A stretch of 64,000 nucleotides of DNA from Balaenoptera acutorostrata (taxonomy: Eukaryota > Chordata > Mammalia > Artiodactyla > Balaenopteridae), in the NCBI RefSeq assembly GCF_949987535.1, contig NC_080066.1, forward strand, positions 133,900,335-133,964,334, read 5' to 3'. The translations under genes were made by a program, and so were the position numbers. Each line of letters begins with the position of its first letter. Within the stretch, counting starts at the first letter, position 1. The notes beneath the pieces are model-generated. The model had not been told where the DNA came from. It saw nothing but the letters and a program-made list of their open reading frames with translations, and searched no databases. Below are positions 33,034 to 43,611 of the stretch, piece after piece.

Positions 33034-34993
33034 GGGGGGGACCTTCAAGATGGCGACAGAGTAAGACGTGGAGATCACCTTCCTCCCCACAAATACATCA
33101 AAGATACATCTATATATGGATATGGATACATCTATATATGGATACCTAACACCTACTGAAAGCTAGCAGAAAACCTAAGACTTCCCAAAGGGCAAGAAAA
33201 TCCCTACGTACCTGGGTAGGGCAAAAGAAAAAAAAAAAAAAAGACAAAAGAATAGGGACGAGACCTGTACCTCTGGGAGGGAGCTGTGAAGGAGGGAAGG
33301 TTTCCACACACTAGGAAGCCCCTTCGCAGGTGGAGACTGCGGGTGGCAGAGGGGGGAAGCTTCGGAGCCATGGAGGAGAGCGCAGCCACAGGGGTGCGGA
33401 GGGCAAAGCGGAGAGATTCCCGCACAGAGGATCCGTGCCGAGCAGCACTCAGCAGCCCAAGAGACTTGTCTGCTCACCCGCCGGGGCGGGCGGGGGCTGG
33501 GAGCTGAGGCTCGGGCTTCGGAGGTCGGATCCCAGGGAGAGGACTGGGGTTGGCGGCGTGAACACAGCGTAAGGGGGATAGTGCGCCAGAGCTGGCTGGG
33601 AGGGAGTCCGGGAAAAAGTCTGGACCAGCCGAAGAGGCAAGAGACCATTGTTTTGGGGTGCGTGAGGAGAGGGGATTCAGAGAACCGCCTAAACGAGCTC
33701 CAGAGACGGGCGCGAGCTGCGGCTATCAGCATGGACACCAGAGACGGGCATGAGATGCTAAGGCTGATGCTGCAGCCACCAAGAATCTGTGTGCAAGCAC
33801 AGATCACTATCCACACCCCGCTGGGAGCCTGTGCAGCCCGCCACTGCCAGAGCCCAGTGATCCAGAGACAACCTTCCCAGGAGAACACACAGCGCTCCTG
33901 AGGCTGTTGCAATGTCATGCTGGCCTCTGCCGCCGCAGGCTCACCCCACATTCCAATTATAACTACTATACCCCTCCCTCCCCACCGGCCTGAGTGAGCC
34001 AGAGCCCCTTAATCAGCCACTGCTTTAACCGCGTCCTGTCTGAGCGAAGAACAGACGCCTGAGGGCGGTCTACACACAGAGGCGGGGCCATATCCAAAGC
34101 TGAACCCCAGGAGCTGTGCGAACAAAGGAGAGAGAGAGAAATTTCTCTGTGCAGCCTCAGGAGCAGTGGATTAAATCCCCACAATCAACCTGGGGTACCC
34201 TGCATCTGCGGAATACCTGAATAGACAACGAATCAACGCAAAATTGAAGCAGTGGAATTTGGGGGTAAATGTAGACTTGGGGTTTGCTGTCTGTGACAGA
34301 CTTTTTTCTGATTTTTATGTTTATCTTACTATAGTTTTTAACACTTGTTATAACTGGTGGATTTGTTTATTGGTTTGGTTGCTCTCATCTTTTTTTAAAT
34401 AACTTTTTCATTTTAATAATTAAAAAAATTTTTTAATTTTAATTTATAATTTTATTTTATTTTTTTCTTTCTTTTTTTCTCCCTTTTCTTCTAAGCCGTG
34501 TGGCTGACAGGGTCTTGGTGCTCCGGCCTGGTGTCAGGCCTGAGCCTCTGAGGTGGGAGAGCCGAGTTCAGGACATTGGACCACCAGAGACCTCCTGGCC
34601 CCATGTAATATCAATTGGTGAGAGCTCTCCCAGAGATCTCTGTCTCAAAGCTAAGACCAGCTCCACCCAAAGGCCAGCAAGCTCCAGTGCTGAACACCCC
34701 ATGCCAAACAACTAGAAAGACAGGAACACAACCCCACCCATTAGCAGAGAGTCTGCCTAAAGTCATACTAAGTTCACAGACACCCCAAAACACACCATCA
34801 GACACAGCTCTGCCCACCAGAAAGACAAGATCCAACCCCACCCACCAGAACACAGGCACCAGTCCCCTACACCAGGAAGCTTACACAAGCCACTGAACCA
34901 ACCTTACCCACTGGGAGCAGACACCAAAAACAATGGGAACTACGAACCTGCTGCCTGCAAAAAGGGGACCCCAAACACGGTAAGTTAAGCAAA
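33034..34993 (+). promoter_or_regulatory. L1 5' UTR internal promoter with YY1-type site
   Basis: A caagatggcg motif at 33046-33055, 12 bp from the 5' end, matches the YY1 site that fixes transcription start in L1 families. The next kilobase (33,300-33,920) is the most GC- and CpG-rich part of the window, as expected of an L1 internal promoter and a target of methylation. A 22-bp tandem duplication (gatacatctatatatggata at 33103 and 33125) sits near the start, and an A-run lies at 33,225-33,242. From 34,250 to 34,490 it turns T-rich. Promoter function is inferred from the family. Confidence 0.75.
33175..33951 (-). other. 258-codon antisense frame in the L1 5' UTR, unknown
   Basis: The frame is open on the minus strand from ATG at 33951 to a stop at 33175-33177, antisense to the L1 5' UTR. 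The start has a G at -3. The translation is rich in serine, proline, cysteine and leucine, and no known domain is seen. Primate L1s carry an antisense ORF0 in the same UTR, which is the only reason to list this. The region is GC-rich and has several long frames on both strands (33286-33507, 33330-33572, 33581-33901), so chance is a strong alternative. Confidence 0.25.
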
Positions 34994-35884
34994 ATGAGAA
35001 GACACAGAAATATGCAGCAGATGAAGGAGCAGCGTAAAAACCTACCAGACCAAACAAATGAAGAGGAAATGGCAGTCTACCTGAAAAAGAATTCAGAGTA
35101 ATGATAGTAAAGATGATCCAAAATCTTGGAAGTAGAATGGAGAAACTATAGGAAACATTTAACAAGGACCTAGAAGAACTAAAGAGCAAACAAGCAATGA
35201 TGAACAACACAATAAATGAAGTTAAAAATTCTCTAGAAGGAATCAATAGCAGAATAACTGAGGCAGAAGAACGGATAAGTGACCTGGAAGATAAAATAGT
35301 GGAAATAACTACTGCAGAGCAGAATAAAGAAAAAAGAATGAAAAGAATTGAGGACAGTCTCAGAGACCTCTGGGACAACATTAAATGCACCAACATTGGA
35401 ATTACAGGGGTCCCAGAAGAAGAATAGAAAAAGAAAGGGTCTGAGAAAATATTTGAAGAGATTACAGTTGAAAACTTCCCTAACATGGGAAAGGAAATAG
35501 TCAATCAAATCCAGGAAGCACAGAGAGTCCCATACAGGATAAATCCAAGGAGAAAAATGCCAAGATAGTTTTAATCAAACTATCAAAAATTAAATACAAA
35601 GAAAAAATATTAAAAGCAGCAAGGGAAAAACAACAAATAACATAAAAGGGAATCCCCATAAGGTTAACAGCTGATCTTTCAGCAGAAACTCTGCAAGCCA
35701 GAAGGGAGTGGCAGGACATATTTAAAGTGATGAAAGGGAGAAACTAACAACCAAGATTACTCTACCCAGCAAGGATCTCATTCACATTTGACGGAGAAAT
35801 TAAAACCTTAAGGTTTTAATTTCTAAGAGAATTCAGCACCACCAAACCAGCTTTACAACAAATGCTAAAAGAACTTCTCTAGGC
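34994..35884 (+). pseudogene. L1 ORF1 (RNA-binding chaperone), broken
   Basis: ORF1p is a coiled-coil trimer with RRM and C-terminal domains that coats L1 RNA. Here the ATG at 34994 opens a frame that stops after 35 codons (35099-35101) because of a frameshift near 35,087. A stop follows at about 35,149, where a glutamine codon became TAG. The frame at 35197-35427 holds the coiled coil to the start of the RRM (ITGVPEE-like end) and stops at 35425-35427. Later parts are shifted, and a 30-bp palindrome (35795-35824) replaces the start of the C-terminal segment. The end is near ctaaaagaacttctctag (35,866-35,883). Confidence 0.88.
35795..35824. repeat. Perfect 30-bp palindrome inside L1 ORF1
   Basis: agaaattaaaacctt (35795-35809) is followed directly by its exact reverse complement (35810-35824) with no spacer. 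In related L1s I expect a different, non-palindromic sequence between the first arm and the gagaattcagcaccac that follows, so an inverted copy of the left arm has replaced a few codons. This is the signature of a template switch to the opposite strand. Confidence 0.9.
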
Positions 35885-35937
35885 AGGAAACACAAGAGAA
35901 GGAAAAGACCTAATACAAACCCAACATAATTAAGAAA

Positions 35938-36666
35938 ATGGTAATAGGAACATACATATCGATAACTACCTTAAATGTAAATGGATTAAATGATCCAACC
36001 AAAAGACATAGACTGGCTGAATGGATACAAAAACAAGAACCGTATATATGCTATCTACAAGAGACCCACTTCAGACCTAGGGACACATACAGACTGAAAA
36101 TGAAGGTATGGAAAAAGATATCCTATGCAAATGGAAATCAAAAGAAAGCTGGAGTAGTAATTCTCATCTCAAACAAAATAGACTTTAAAATAAAGACTAT
36201 TACAAGAGACAAAGAAGGACACTACCTAATGATCAAGGGATCAATCCAAGAAGAAGATATAACAATTGTAAATATTTATGCACCCAACATAGGAGCACCT
36301 CAATACATAAGTCAAATGCTAACAGCCATAAAAGGAGAAATCCACAGTAACACAATCATAGTAGGGGACTTTAACACCCCACTTTCACCAATGGACAGAT
36401 CATCCAAAATGAAAATAAATAAGGAAACACAAGCTTTAAATGATACATTAAACAAGATGGACTTAATTGATATTTATAGGACATTCCATCTTAAAACAAC
36501 AGAATACACTTTCTTCTCAAGTGCTCATGGAACATTCTCCAGTATAGATCATATCTTGGGTCAAAAATCAAGTCTTGGTAAATTTAAGAAAACTGAAGTC
36601 ATATCAAGTATGTTTTCTGACCACAACACTATGAGCCTAGATATCAATTACAGGAAAAATCGGTAA
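35938..36666 (+). pseudogene. L1 ORF2, endonuclease part, still open
   Basis: The 242-codon frame from the ORF2 ATG covers the whole APE-type endonuclease that nicks target DNA at TTTT/AA. Its catalytic positions look intact: asparagine in LNVNGL (about residue 14), glutamate in QETH (about 43), tyrosine in NIYAPN, the aspartate/asparagine pair in VGDFNTPLS, aspartate in SSIDHI, and histidine in FSDH (about 228). The frame ends at 36666, where a stop and frameshift cut it from the reverse transcriptase. A truncated endonuclease could be translated only if the RNA were. Confidence 0.85.
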
Positions 36667-38330
36667 AAAATACAAACACATGGAGGCTAAACAATACACT
36701 ACTAAATAACCAAGAGATCACTGAAGAAATCAAAGAGGAAATCAAAAAATATCTAGAAACAAATGACAATTGAAAACACGACGACCTATGGGACACAGCA
36801 AAACCAGTTCTAAGAGGGAAGTTTATAGCAATAAAATCCTACCTCAAGAAACAAGAAACATCTCAAATAAACAACTTAACCTTACACCTAAAGCAATTAG
36901 AGAAAGAAGAACAAAAAAAAAATCAAAGTTAGCAGAAGGAAAGAAATCATAAAGGTCAGAACAGAAATAAATGAAAAAGAATGAAGGAAACAATAGCAAA
37001 AATCAATAAAACTAAAAGCTGGTTCTTTGAGAAGATAAACAAAATTGATAATCCATTATCCAGACTCATCAAGAAAAAAAGGGAGAAGACTCAAATCAAT
37101 AGAATTAGAAATGAAAAAGGAGAAGTAATAACTGACACTGCAGAAATACAAAGGATCATGAGAGATTACTACAAGCAACTATATGCCAATAAAATGGACA
37201 ACCTGGAAGAAATGGACAAATTCTTAGAAAAGTACAACCTTCCAAGACTGCACCAGGAAGAAACAGAAAATATAAACAGACCAATCACAAGCACTGAACT
37301 TGAAACTGTGATTTAAAATCTTCCAACAAACAAAAGCCCAGGACCAGATGACTTCACAGGCGAATTCTATCAAACATTTAGAGAAGAGCTAACACCTATC
37401 CTTCTCAAACTCTTCCAAAATATAGCAGAAGGAGGAACACTCCCAAACTCATTCTATGAGGCCACCATCACCCTGATACCAAAACCAGACAAATATGTCA
37501 CAAAGAAAGAAAACTACAGGCCAATGTCACTGATGAACATAGATGCAAAAACCCTCAATAAAATACTAGCAAACAGAATCCAACAGCACATTAAAAGGGT
37601 CATACACCATGATCAAGTGGGGTTTATCCCAGGAATGCAAGGATTCTTCAATATATGCAAATCAATCAACGTGATACACCATATTAACAAATTGGAGAAA
37701 AACCATATGATCATCTCCATAGATGCAGCAAAAGCTTTTGACAAAATTCAACACCCATTTATGATAAAAACCCTCCAGAAAGTAGGCATAGAGGGAACTT
37801 ACCTCAACATAATAAAGCCCATATATGACAAACCCGCAGCCAGCATCGTTCTCAATGGTGAAAAATTGAAACCATTTCCTCTAAGATCAGGAACAAGACA
37901 AGGTTGTCCATTCTCACCACTATTATTCAACATAGTTTTGGAATTTTTAGCCACAGCAATCAGAGAAGGAAAAGAAATAAAAGGAATCCAAATTGGAAAA
38001 GAAGAAGTAAAGCTGTCACTGTTTGCAGATGACATGATACTATACATAGAGAATCCCAAAGATGCTACCAGAAAACTACTAGAGCTAATCAATGAATTTG
38101 GTAAAGTAGCGGGATACAAAATGAATGCACAGAAATCTCTTGCATTCCTATACACTAATGATGCAAAATCTGAAAGAGAAATTAAGGAAACACTCCCATT
38201 TACCATTGCAACAAAAAGAATAAAATACCTAGGAATAAACCTACCTAAGGAGACAAAGGACCTGTGTGCAGAAAACTATAACATACTGATGAAAGAAATT
38301 AAAGATGATACAAACAGATAGAGAGATATA
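36667..38330 (+). pseudogene. L1 ORF2, linker and reverse transcriptase, broken
   Basis: After the frameshift near 36,666 the coding frame is patchy (36,667-36,980) and then open at 36981-37316. A single TAA at 37314-37316 separates this from an open RT part ending at 38319-38321, where a tryptophan codon reads TAG. The RT fingers and palm are recognisable: [14 protein letters not shown] at about 37,335, SIDAAKAFD near 37,720, [11 protein letters not shown] near 37,900, and the FADD catalytic aspartates at 38022-38033. Both catalytic aspartates remain. Confidence 0.88.
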
Positions 38331-39746
38331 CCATGTTCTAGGATTGGAAGAGTCAACATTGTGAAAATGACTATACTACCCAAAGCAATCTACAGATTCA
38401 ATGCAATCCCTATCAAACTACCAATGGCATTTTTCACAGAACTAGAACAAAAAATTCCACAATTTGTATGGAAACACAAAAGACCCCGAATAGCCAAAGC
38501 AATCTTGAGAAAGAAAAACGGAGCTGGAGGAATCAAACTCCCTAACTTCAGAATATACTACAAAGCTACAGTAATCAAGACAGTATGATACTGGCACAAA
38601 AACAGAACTATAGATCAATGGAACAGGATAGAAAGCTCAGAGATAAACCCACGCACATATGTTCACCTTATCTTTGATAAAGGAGGCAAGAATACACAAT
38701 TGAGAAAAGACAGCCTCTTCAATAGGTGGTGCTGGGAAAACAGGACAGCTACATGTAAAAGAAAGAAATTAGAACACTTTCTAACGCCATACACCAAAAT
38801 AAACTCAAAATGGTTAAAGTCCTAAATGTAAGGCCAGAGAGTATAAAACTCTTAGAGGAAAACATAGGAAGAACACTCTTTGACATAAATCACAGCAGGA
38901 TCCTTTTTGACCCACCTCCTAGAGAAATGGAAATAAAAACAAAAATAAAACAGATGGGACCTAATGAAACTTAAAAGCTTTTGCACAGCAAAGGAAACCA
39001 TAAACAAGATGAAAAGACAACCCTCAGAATGGGAGAAAATATTTGCAAATGAAGCAATTGACAAAGGATTAATCTCCAAAATATAAAAGCAGCTCATGCA
39101 GCTCAATATCAAATAAACAAACCACCCAATCCAAAAATGGGCAGAAGACCTAAAGAGACATTTTTCCAAAGAAGATATACAGTTTGCCAACAAACACATG
39201 AAAAGATGCTCAACATCACTAATCATTAGAGAAATGTAAATCAAAACTACAATGAGGTATCACCTCACACCTGTCAGAATGGTCATCATCAAAAAGTCTA
39301 CAAACAAATGCTGGAGAGGGTGTAGAGAAAAGGGAACCCTCTTGCACTGTTGGAGGGAATGTAAATTGATACAGCCACTATGGAGAACAGTATGGAGGTT
39401 CCTTAAAAAACTAAAAATAGAACTACCATACGACCCAGCAATCCCACTACTGGGCATATACCCTAAGAAAACCATAATTCAAAAAGAGTCATGTACCACA
39501 GTGTTCACTGCAGCACTATTTACAATAGCCAGGACATGGAAGCAACCTAAGTGTACACTGACAGATGAATGGATAAAGAAGATGTGGCACATATATACAA
39601 TGGAATATTACTCAGCCATAAAATGAAATGAAATTGAGTTATTTGTCGTGAGGTGGATGGACCTAGAATCTGTCATACAGAGTGAAGTTAAGTCAGAAAG
39701 AGAAAAACAAATACCGTATGCTAACACATTTATGGAATCTAAAAAA
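38331..39746 (+). pseudogene. L1 ORF2, thumb to C-terminal cysteine region, broken
   Basis: Frame 38361-38588 ends at TGA where a tryptophan codon is expected (TV-stop-YWHKN). From 38,700 to 39,250 the frame shifts several times. Frame 39252-39626 contains the C-terminal region (cysteine and tryptophan near CWRGC and LLHCWREC) and stops after YYSAIK at 39624-39626, short of the usual end. At least eight disabling changes in ORF1 and ORF2 together make the element dead. Confidence 0.85.
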
Positions 39747-40106
39747 AAAAAAAGGTTCTGATGAACATAGGGGCAGGACAGGAATAAAGATACAGATGTA
39801 GCGAATGGACATGAGGACATGTGGAGGGGGAAGGGTAAGCTGGGACAAACTGATAGAGTAGCACTGACATATATACACTACCAAATGTAAAATAGATAGC
39901 TAGTGGGAAGCAGCTGCATCACATGGGGAGATCAGCTCTGTGCTTTGTGACCACCTAGAGGAGGGGATAGGGAGGGTGGGAGGGAGACACAAGAGGGAGG
40001 GCATATGGGGATATATGTATGCGTGTAGCTGATTCACTTTGTTATACAGCAGAAACTAACACAACATTTTAAAGCAACTATACTCCAATAAATATGTTTA
40101 AAAAAA
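39747..40106 (+). other. L1 3' UTR, G-quadruplex motif and tail
   Basis: The 3' UTR holds a G-rich tract. At 39963-39984 four or more G-runs of at least three are separated by 1-3 bases, a canonical G-quadruplex pattern that many mammalian L1 3' UTRs share. AATAAA lies at 40088-40093, followed by an A-run. The same 190-bp end is shared with the L1 pieces at 32,206 (plus), 43,226 (minus) and 4,250 (minus), which therefore belong to one or related families. Confidence 0.85.
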
Positions 40107-40705
40107 AAAAGTAGCTAGAGAAAAAAGACATATGTATCAACGGGGAAAAAGAATGTTAATGGACTTCTCATCCTAAACAATGAAGGCTCAAATACAATGG
40201 AATAATATCTGTAAAGTGCTAAAAAACAAATTGTCTACCAAGACTTCTGTACCCAGCAGAAGAGTCTTTCAAAAATTTAGGAGAAATACTTTTTCAGCCT
40301 AACAAAAGTGGAATTAACCATTTGCAGAACTGCACTTTTAAAAATATTAAAAGAAATTCTCCAAACAGAAGTAAAATGATAACAAATAGAAATTTGGATT
40401 TAGATAATAGAGTAAAGAAGGAAAGAAATGGAAATATGTGGATAAATTTTAAAAAGGTGTTTCACCTCATTTTTATTTTTTTTCTCTCATTTTTAATCTC
40501 TTTGAAAGCTAACTTAAAGTTTGAAGCAAAATAATAACAAGGTATAATGGGGACCATAACATTAAATTTAAAATATATGATAAGAATAGGACCATGTTTT
40601 GGAGGTATGAAGTGAAAGTATAATTTTGTAAAATTGTTGTACTAAAAGTAGTATGCTATTAATGTTTTAGACTGTGATAGTTAAAGATATATATTGTGAA
40701 ACTTA
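40107..40705 (+). mobile_element. Old L1 ORF1 remnant, third piece, with right TSD of the full-length L1
   Basis: It starts with the right target-site copy (40107-40121). It continues the old ORF1 C-terminal region (cttctgtacccagcagaaga; gaggctcaaatacaatgga-like; aagaaattctccaaacagaa) directly from the sequence before 33,034. It is cut at about 40,706 by a hAT element. Confidence 0.75.
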
Positions 40706-40915
40706 CAGTAGGGGTTGGCAAATGACAGCCTGTGAATCAAATCTGGCCTGCCACCTGTGTTTGTAGTTAAAGTTTTATTGGAACATAGCCATATCCATTC
40801 TTTTACATGATGTCCATGAATGCCTTTCAACTACAGTGGCAAATCTGAGTGATTGTAACAGAAACTTAAAATATTTAATATCCAGTGCTTTACAGAAAAA
40901 GTTTGCCATCCCCTG
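40706..40915 (+). mobile_element. Non-autonomous hAT-type transposon (about 210 bp)
   Basis: The left end cagtaggggttggcaaa and right end tttgccatcccctg are worn inverted repeats. The body runs through atctggcctgccacctgtgt and gttttattggaacatagcca to aatccagtgctttacagaaa-like sequence. This is a common mammalian MER-type hAT element. It holds no transposase and interrupts the old L1. Confidence 0.8.
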
Positions 40916-40919
40916 GTCT

Positions 40920-41060
40920 TGAGCAACCAATAGTAATAACAATAATATATATAATATTAATAATATAATAAATAACAATAATATATTATATATAATGTAA
41001 TATTATATTAGTTATTATCACTATCTTATTACCATATGATAATAATAATAATAAAGCAAA
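40920..41060 (+). repeat. AT-rich simple sequence (AAT/ATA)
   Basis: Runs of AATAATA and TATATTA over about 130 bp, ending in a pure (ATA)n stretch at 41036-41053. It directly follows the hAT element. Confidence 0.9.
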
Positions 41061-41515
41061 ATAAAGATGCTTTTTTCTCCCTATTTGTTAAGCAAAGTTA
41101 ACAAATAGTGGAGAGAAAATGATTTTATAATAAATAGTCAATGCAGAAGAGGGGAGGAGAAGAGTACAAAAAAGAAAAATACCAGAGAGAATAAGTGGAA
41201 AATCTATAGCAAGATAGTAATATTAAGCCCAAGCTTGTTGATAAGTACACTAAACTTAAATTTTTAAAAATATTCCAATCAAAAGGCAGAGAGTGTCAGA
41301 TTAGATATACAAGCAACGTATAACTGTATGCTCTCCATAAGAATCCCACTTTAACTATAAAGACATAGATAGGCTCAAAGTAAAAAGTTGCAAAATACGT
41401 AACATAAAACACTAATTGAAAGGAAGCTGGGATAACTATATTAGTAGCAGACAAAGCAAACTTCAGAACAAAGAGTATTATCAAGGACAAAGAAGTATTA
41501 CTGAGGATAAAGTAG
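41061..41515 (+). mobile_element. Old L1 ORF2 5' region, decayed
   Basis: The order gataagtacactaaacttaa, caagcaacgtataactgtatg, ctttaactataaagacatag and agcagacaaagcaaacttca matches the start of an L1 endonuclease region in sense. Only short frames remain. Confidence 0.65.
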
Positions 41516-41725
41516 CTTTCTCTCGCTACCAGCTCTCCATAATGTGAGGATACAGTGAGAAGGTGGCCGACCACCTGCAAACCAGGAAGAGAGTCCTCAC
41601 CAGACACTGGATTTGCTGATGTTGGACTCCCCAGCCTCCAGAACTGTGAGAAATAAATGTTTATTGCTTAAGCTATCCGGCCTATGGTATTTTTGTTATA
41701 GCAGCCCCAACTGACTAATACACCA
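41516..41725 (+). repeat. Medium-reiterated repeat, family B copy 2
   Basis: It includes gtgaggatacagtgagaagg, agtcctcaccagacactgga, the cccagcctccagaactgtga phrase and tatagcagccccaactgact plus aatac. Same family and strand as 29,735-30,008, here keeping the right half. It lies inside the old L1 ORF2. Confidence 0.75.
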
Positions 41726-42905
41726 ACTTAACCTAATTTTCATTTATACAACACTCCTCCCAACAACAGCATACTATAATTTCATCAAGTGTACATGAAA
41801 CATTCACAGATAGACAATATTCTGGGCTACAAAACAGGTTTTTAAAAACTTAAAAGGATTTAAATATTTGCAGAGTATTTTCTCTGACAACAGTGACATC
41901 ACACTAAAAATCAATTTTGAAAAATACTTGTGGAAAATCCATAAATAGAAATCAAATGGCACTTATCTAAATAACTCATGGCTCAAGGAGTACATCACAA
42001 GGGAGATTAATAATTTGATATGAATTAAAAAGAATACACAACACATCAAGTTGTGAGACTGATCTAAAGTAGTATACTTAAAGAAAAATATATAGCATTA
42101 AATAATTATATTATTACAGAGAAAAAGTTATCAAATCAATGACCAAAATTTCTACTTGAAGAAATTATAAAAAGGAGAGCATCAGTAATTAAGTAGAAGG
42201 AAGTAAAAATAAAGACAACTACAAAAAACAATGAAACATCATTAAAAAAATGAAACTACCAAAGCAATAGAGAAAAATCAATAAACCCAAATGCTGGTTA
42301 TTTGAGAAAATCCATAATATTGATTGAAAACTCTGAACAGGCTGATTAGGAAAAAAAGGAGACACAAATTATCACTATCAGGAATAAAAAAGGGACTATA
42401 ACTACAGAGCCTACAGATGTTAGAAGAAATGTAAGGCAATATAATGAAGAACTGTATGCCAACATATTCATCAATTTGAGGCAATGGATGACATATTTTG
42501 AAAGACACAAAGTACCAAAGCTTACTCAAAATAGAATAGATGAGCTAAATAGTCCTTCATCTATTTTTAAAAATTGAAATTAGAGTTAAAATATCCCCCC
42601 CAAAAGAAAATCCTAGGCCCAGATAACTTCATTGATAAATTATACCAGGCTTTTAAGGAAGAAATAATACCAATCCTACATAAACTCTTCCAGGAAACAA
42701 AAGAGGAGGGAATGTTTTCCAACTCATTTTAGGAAGCTATCATTAACTTGTTACCACAACAATGGAAAGATATCGCTAGAAAATTACAGATATTTATCCT
42801 TTATGAATATAGATGCAAAAATCTTTAGCAAACCATTAATAATTTGAATCCAGAAATATAAAAAGGATGATATATCTTGACCAATGAAAGGTACACAGAC
42901 TGAAA
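41726..42905 (+). mobile_element. Old L1 ORF2 (endonuclease to RT), decayed
   Basis: Sense L1 ORF2 is recognisable: ttcatcaagtgtacatgaaa, gataaattataccaggctt with the preceding cccagataacttc (the KSPGPD-type region), and ctcttccaggaaacaaaag. It reaches the RT palm and is cut at 42,906-42,925, just before the catalytic FADD codons, by the next insertion. Confidence 0.75.
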
Positions 42906-43611
42906 AAGAAGAGGTAAAACCTTCTCTTTTTTTGGCGGGGGTGAGGGTTAATTTTTTACTGTAAACTAACATTAGACTTACGGAAAAATAGTAAAAACAG
43001 TACAGAGAGTTCATGTATACTCTTCACCCAACTTCCCCTGATGTTAACACCTTACAAGGCCATAGTACATTTAATTAGCAACACCATGAAATTAACATGG
43101 GTACAATACTGTTAACTGAGCTACAGACCTTATATGATTTTCCCAGTTTTTCCACAAATGTCCTTTCTCTGTTCTACAGTCCTATCTAGGATCCCACATT
43201 GCATTTATTTATTTTTTTAATTTTTTATTGGAGTATAGTTGCTTTACAATGTTGTGTTAGTTTCTACTGTACAGCAAAGTGAATCAGCTATACGTATACA
43301 CATGTCCCCTCTTTTTTGGATTTCCTTCCCATTTAAGTCACTGCAGAGCACTGAGTAGAGTTCCCTGTGCTATACAGTAGATTCTCATTAGTTATCTATT
43401 TTATATATAGTATCAATAGTGTTTATATGTCAATCCCCATCTCCCAATTCATCCCACCCCCCCCTCCCCCTTGGTATCCATACATTTGTTCTCTACGTCT
43501 GTGTCTCTGTTTCTGCTTTGAAAATAAGATCATCTATACCATTTTTTTAGATTCCACATATATGCATTAATATATGATATTTGTTTTTCTCAAGAAGAGG
43601 TAAAACTTTCT
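42906..43611 (-). mobile_element. Antisense L1 3' end with 3' transduction, in a 20-bp TSD
   Basis: aagaagaggtaaaac at 42906-42920 and 43592-43606 extends to a 20-bp duplication with one mismatch (42906-42925, 43592-43611). Minus-strand order: L1 3' end (43,591-43,226) with minus-strand AATAAA near 43,226, an A-rich run (T-rich on plus at 43,205-43,226), then about 270 bp (43,204-42,934) of old L1M-like 3' UTR from another locus, and a short poly(A) (T-run 42,927-42,933). A C-rich run at 43,455-43,473 is the L1 G-tract in antisense. The mobile L1 read through and carried a piece of older L1 with it. Confidence 0.85.

Larger units (their letters stand above)
33034..40106 (+). mobile_element. 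Full-length cetacean-type L1 retrotransposon
   Basis: About 7.07 kb from a G-run start to an A-run end, flanked by a 15-bp duplication (33019-33033 and 40107-40121). It has all parts of an L1: a GC-rich 5' UTR of about 1.96 kb, ORF1 (from ATG 34994), ORF2 (from ATG 35938), a 3' UTR with a G-rich tract, AATAAA at 40088-40093, and a tail. Both ORFs carry frameshifts and stops, so it cannot move by its own proteins. A full-length copy with a recognisable target duplication implies a fairly recent insertion, probably within the whale/ungulate lineage. It lies inside ORF1 of an older L1. Confidence 0.95.

Noticed and set aside
33300..33920. CpG-rich block as a gene promoter island
   Set aside because: It lies wholly inside the L1 5' UTR, between the YY1-type start and ORF1, so it is the retrotransposon's own promoter.
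34881..35504. 207-codon minus-strand frame
   Set aside because: It is the antisense shadow of the A-rich L1 ORF1, which lacks T-rich stop codons on the reverse strand.
37799..38206. 135-codon minus-strand frame
   Set aside because: Antisense shadow of the L1 reverse transcriptase.
33034..40106. Active, retrotransposition-competent L1
   Set aside because: ORF1 has a frameshift and several stops, and ORF2 has stops at about 36,666, 37,314, 38,319, 38,586 and 39,624 plus shifts.
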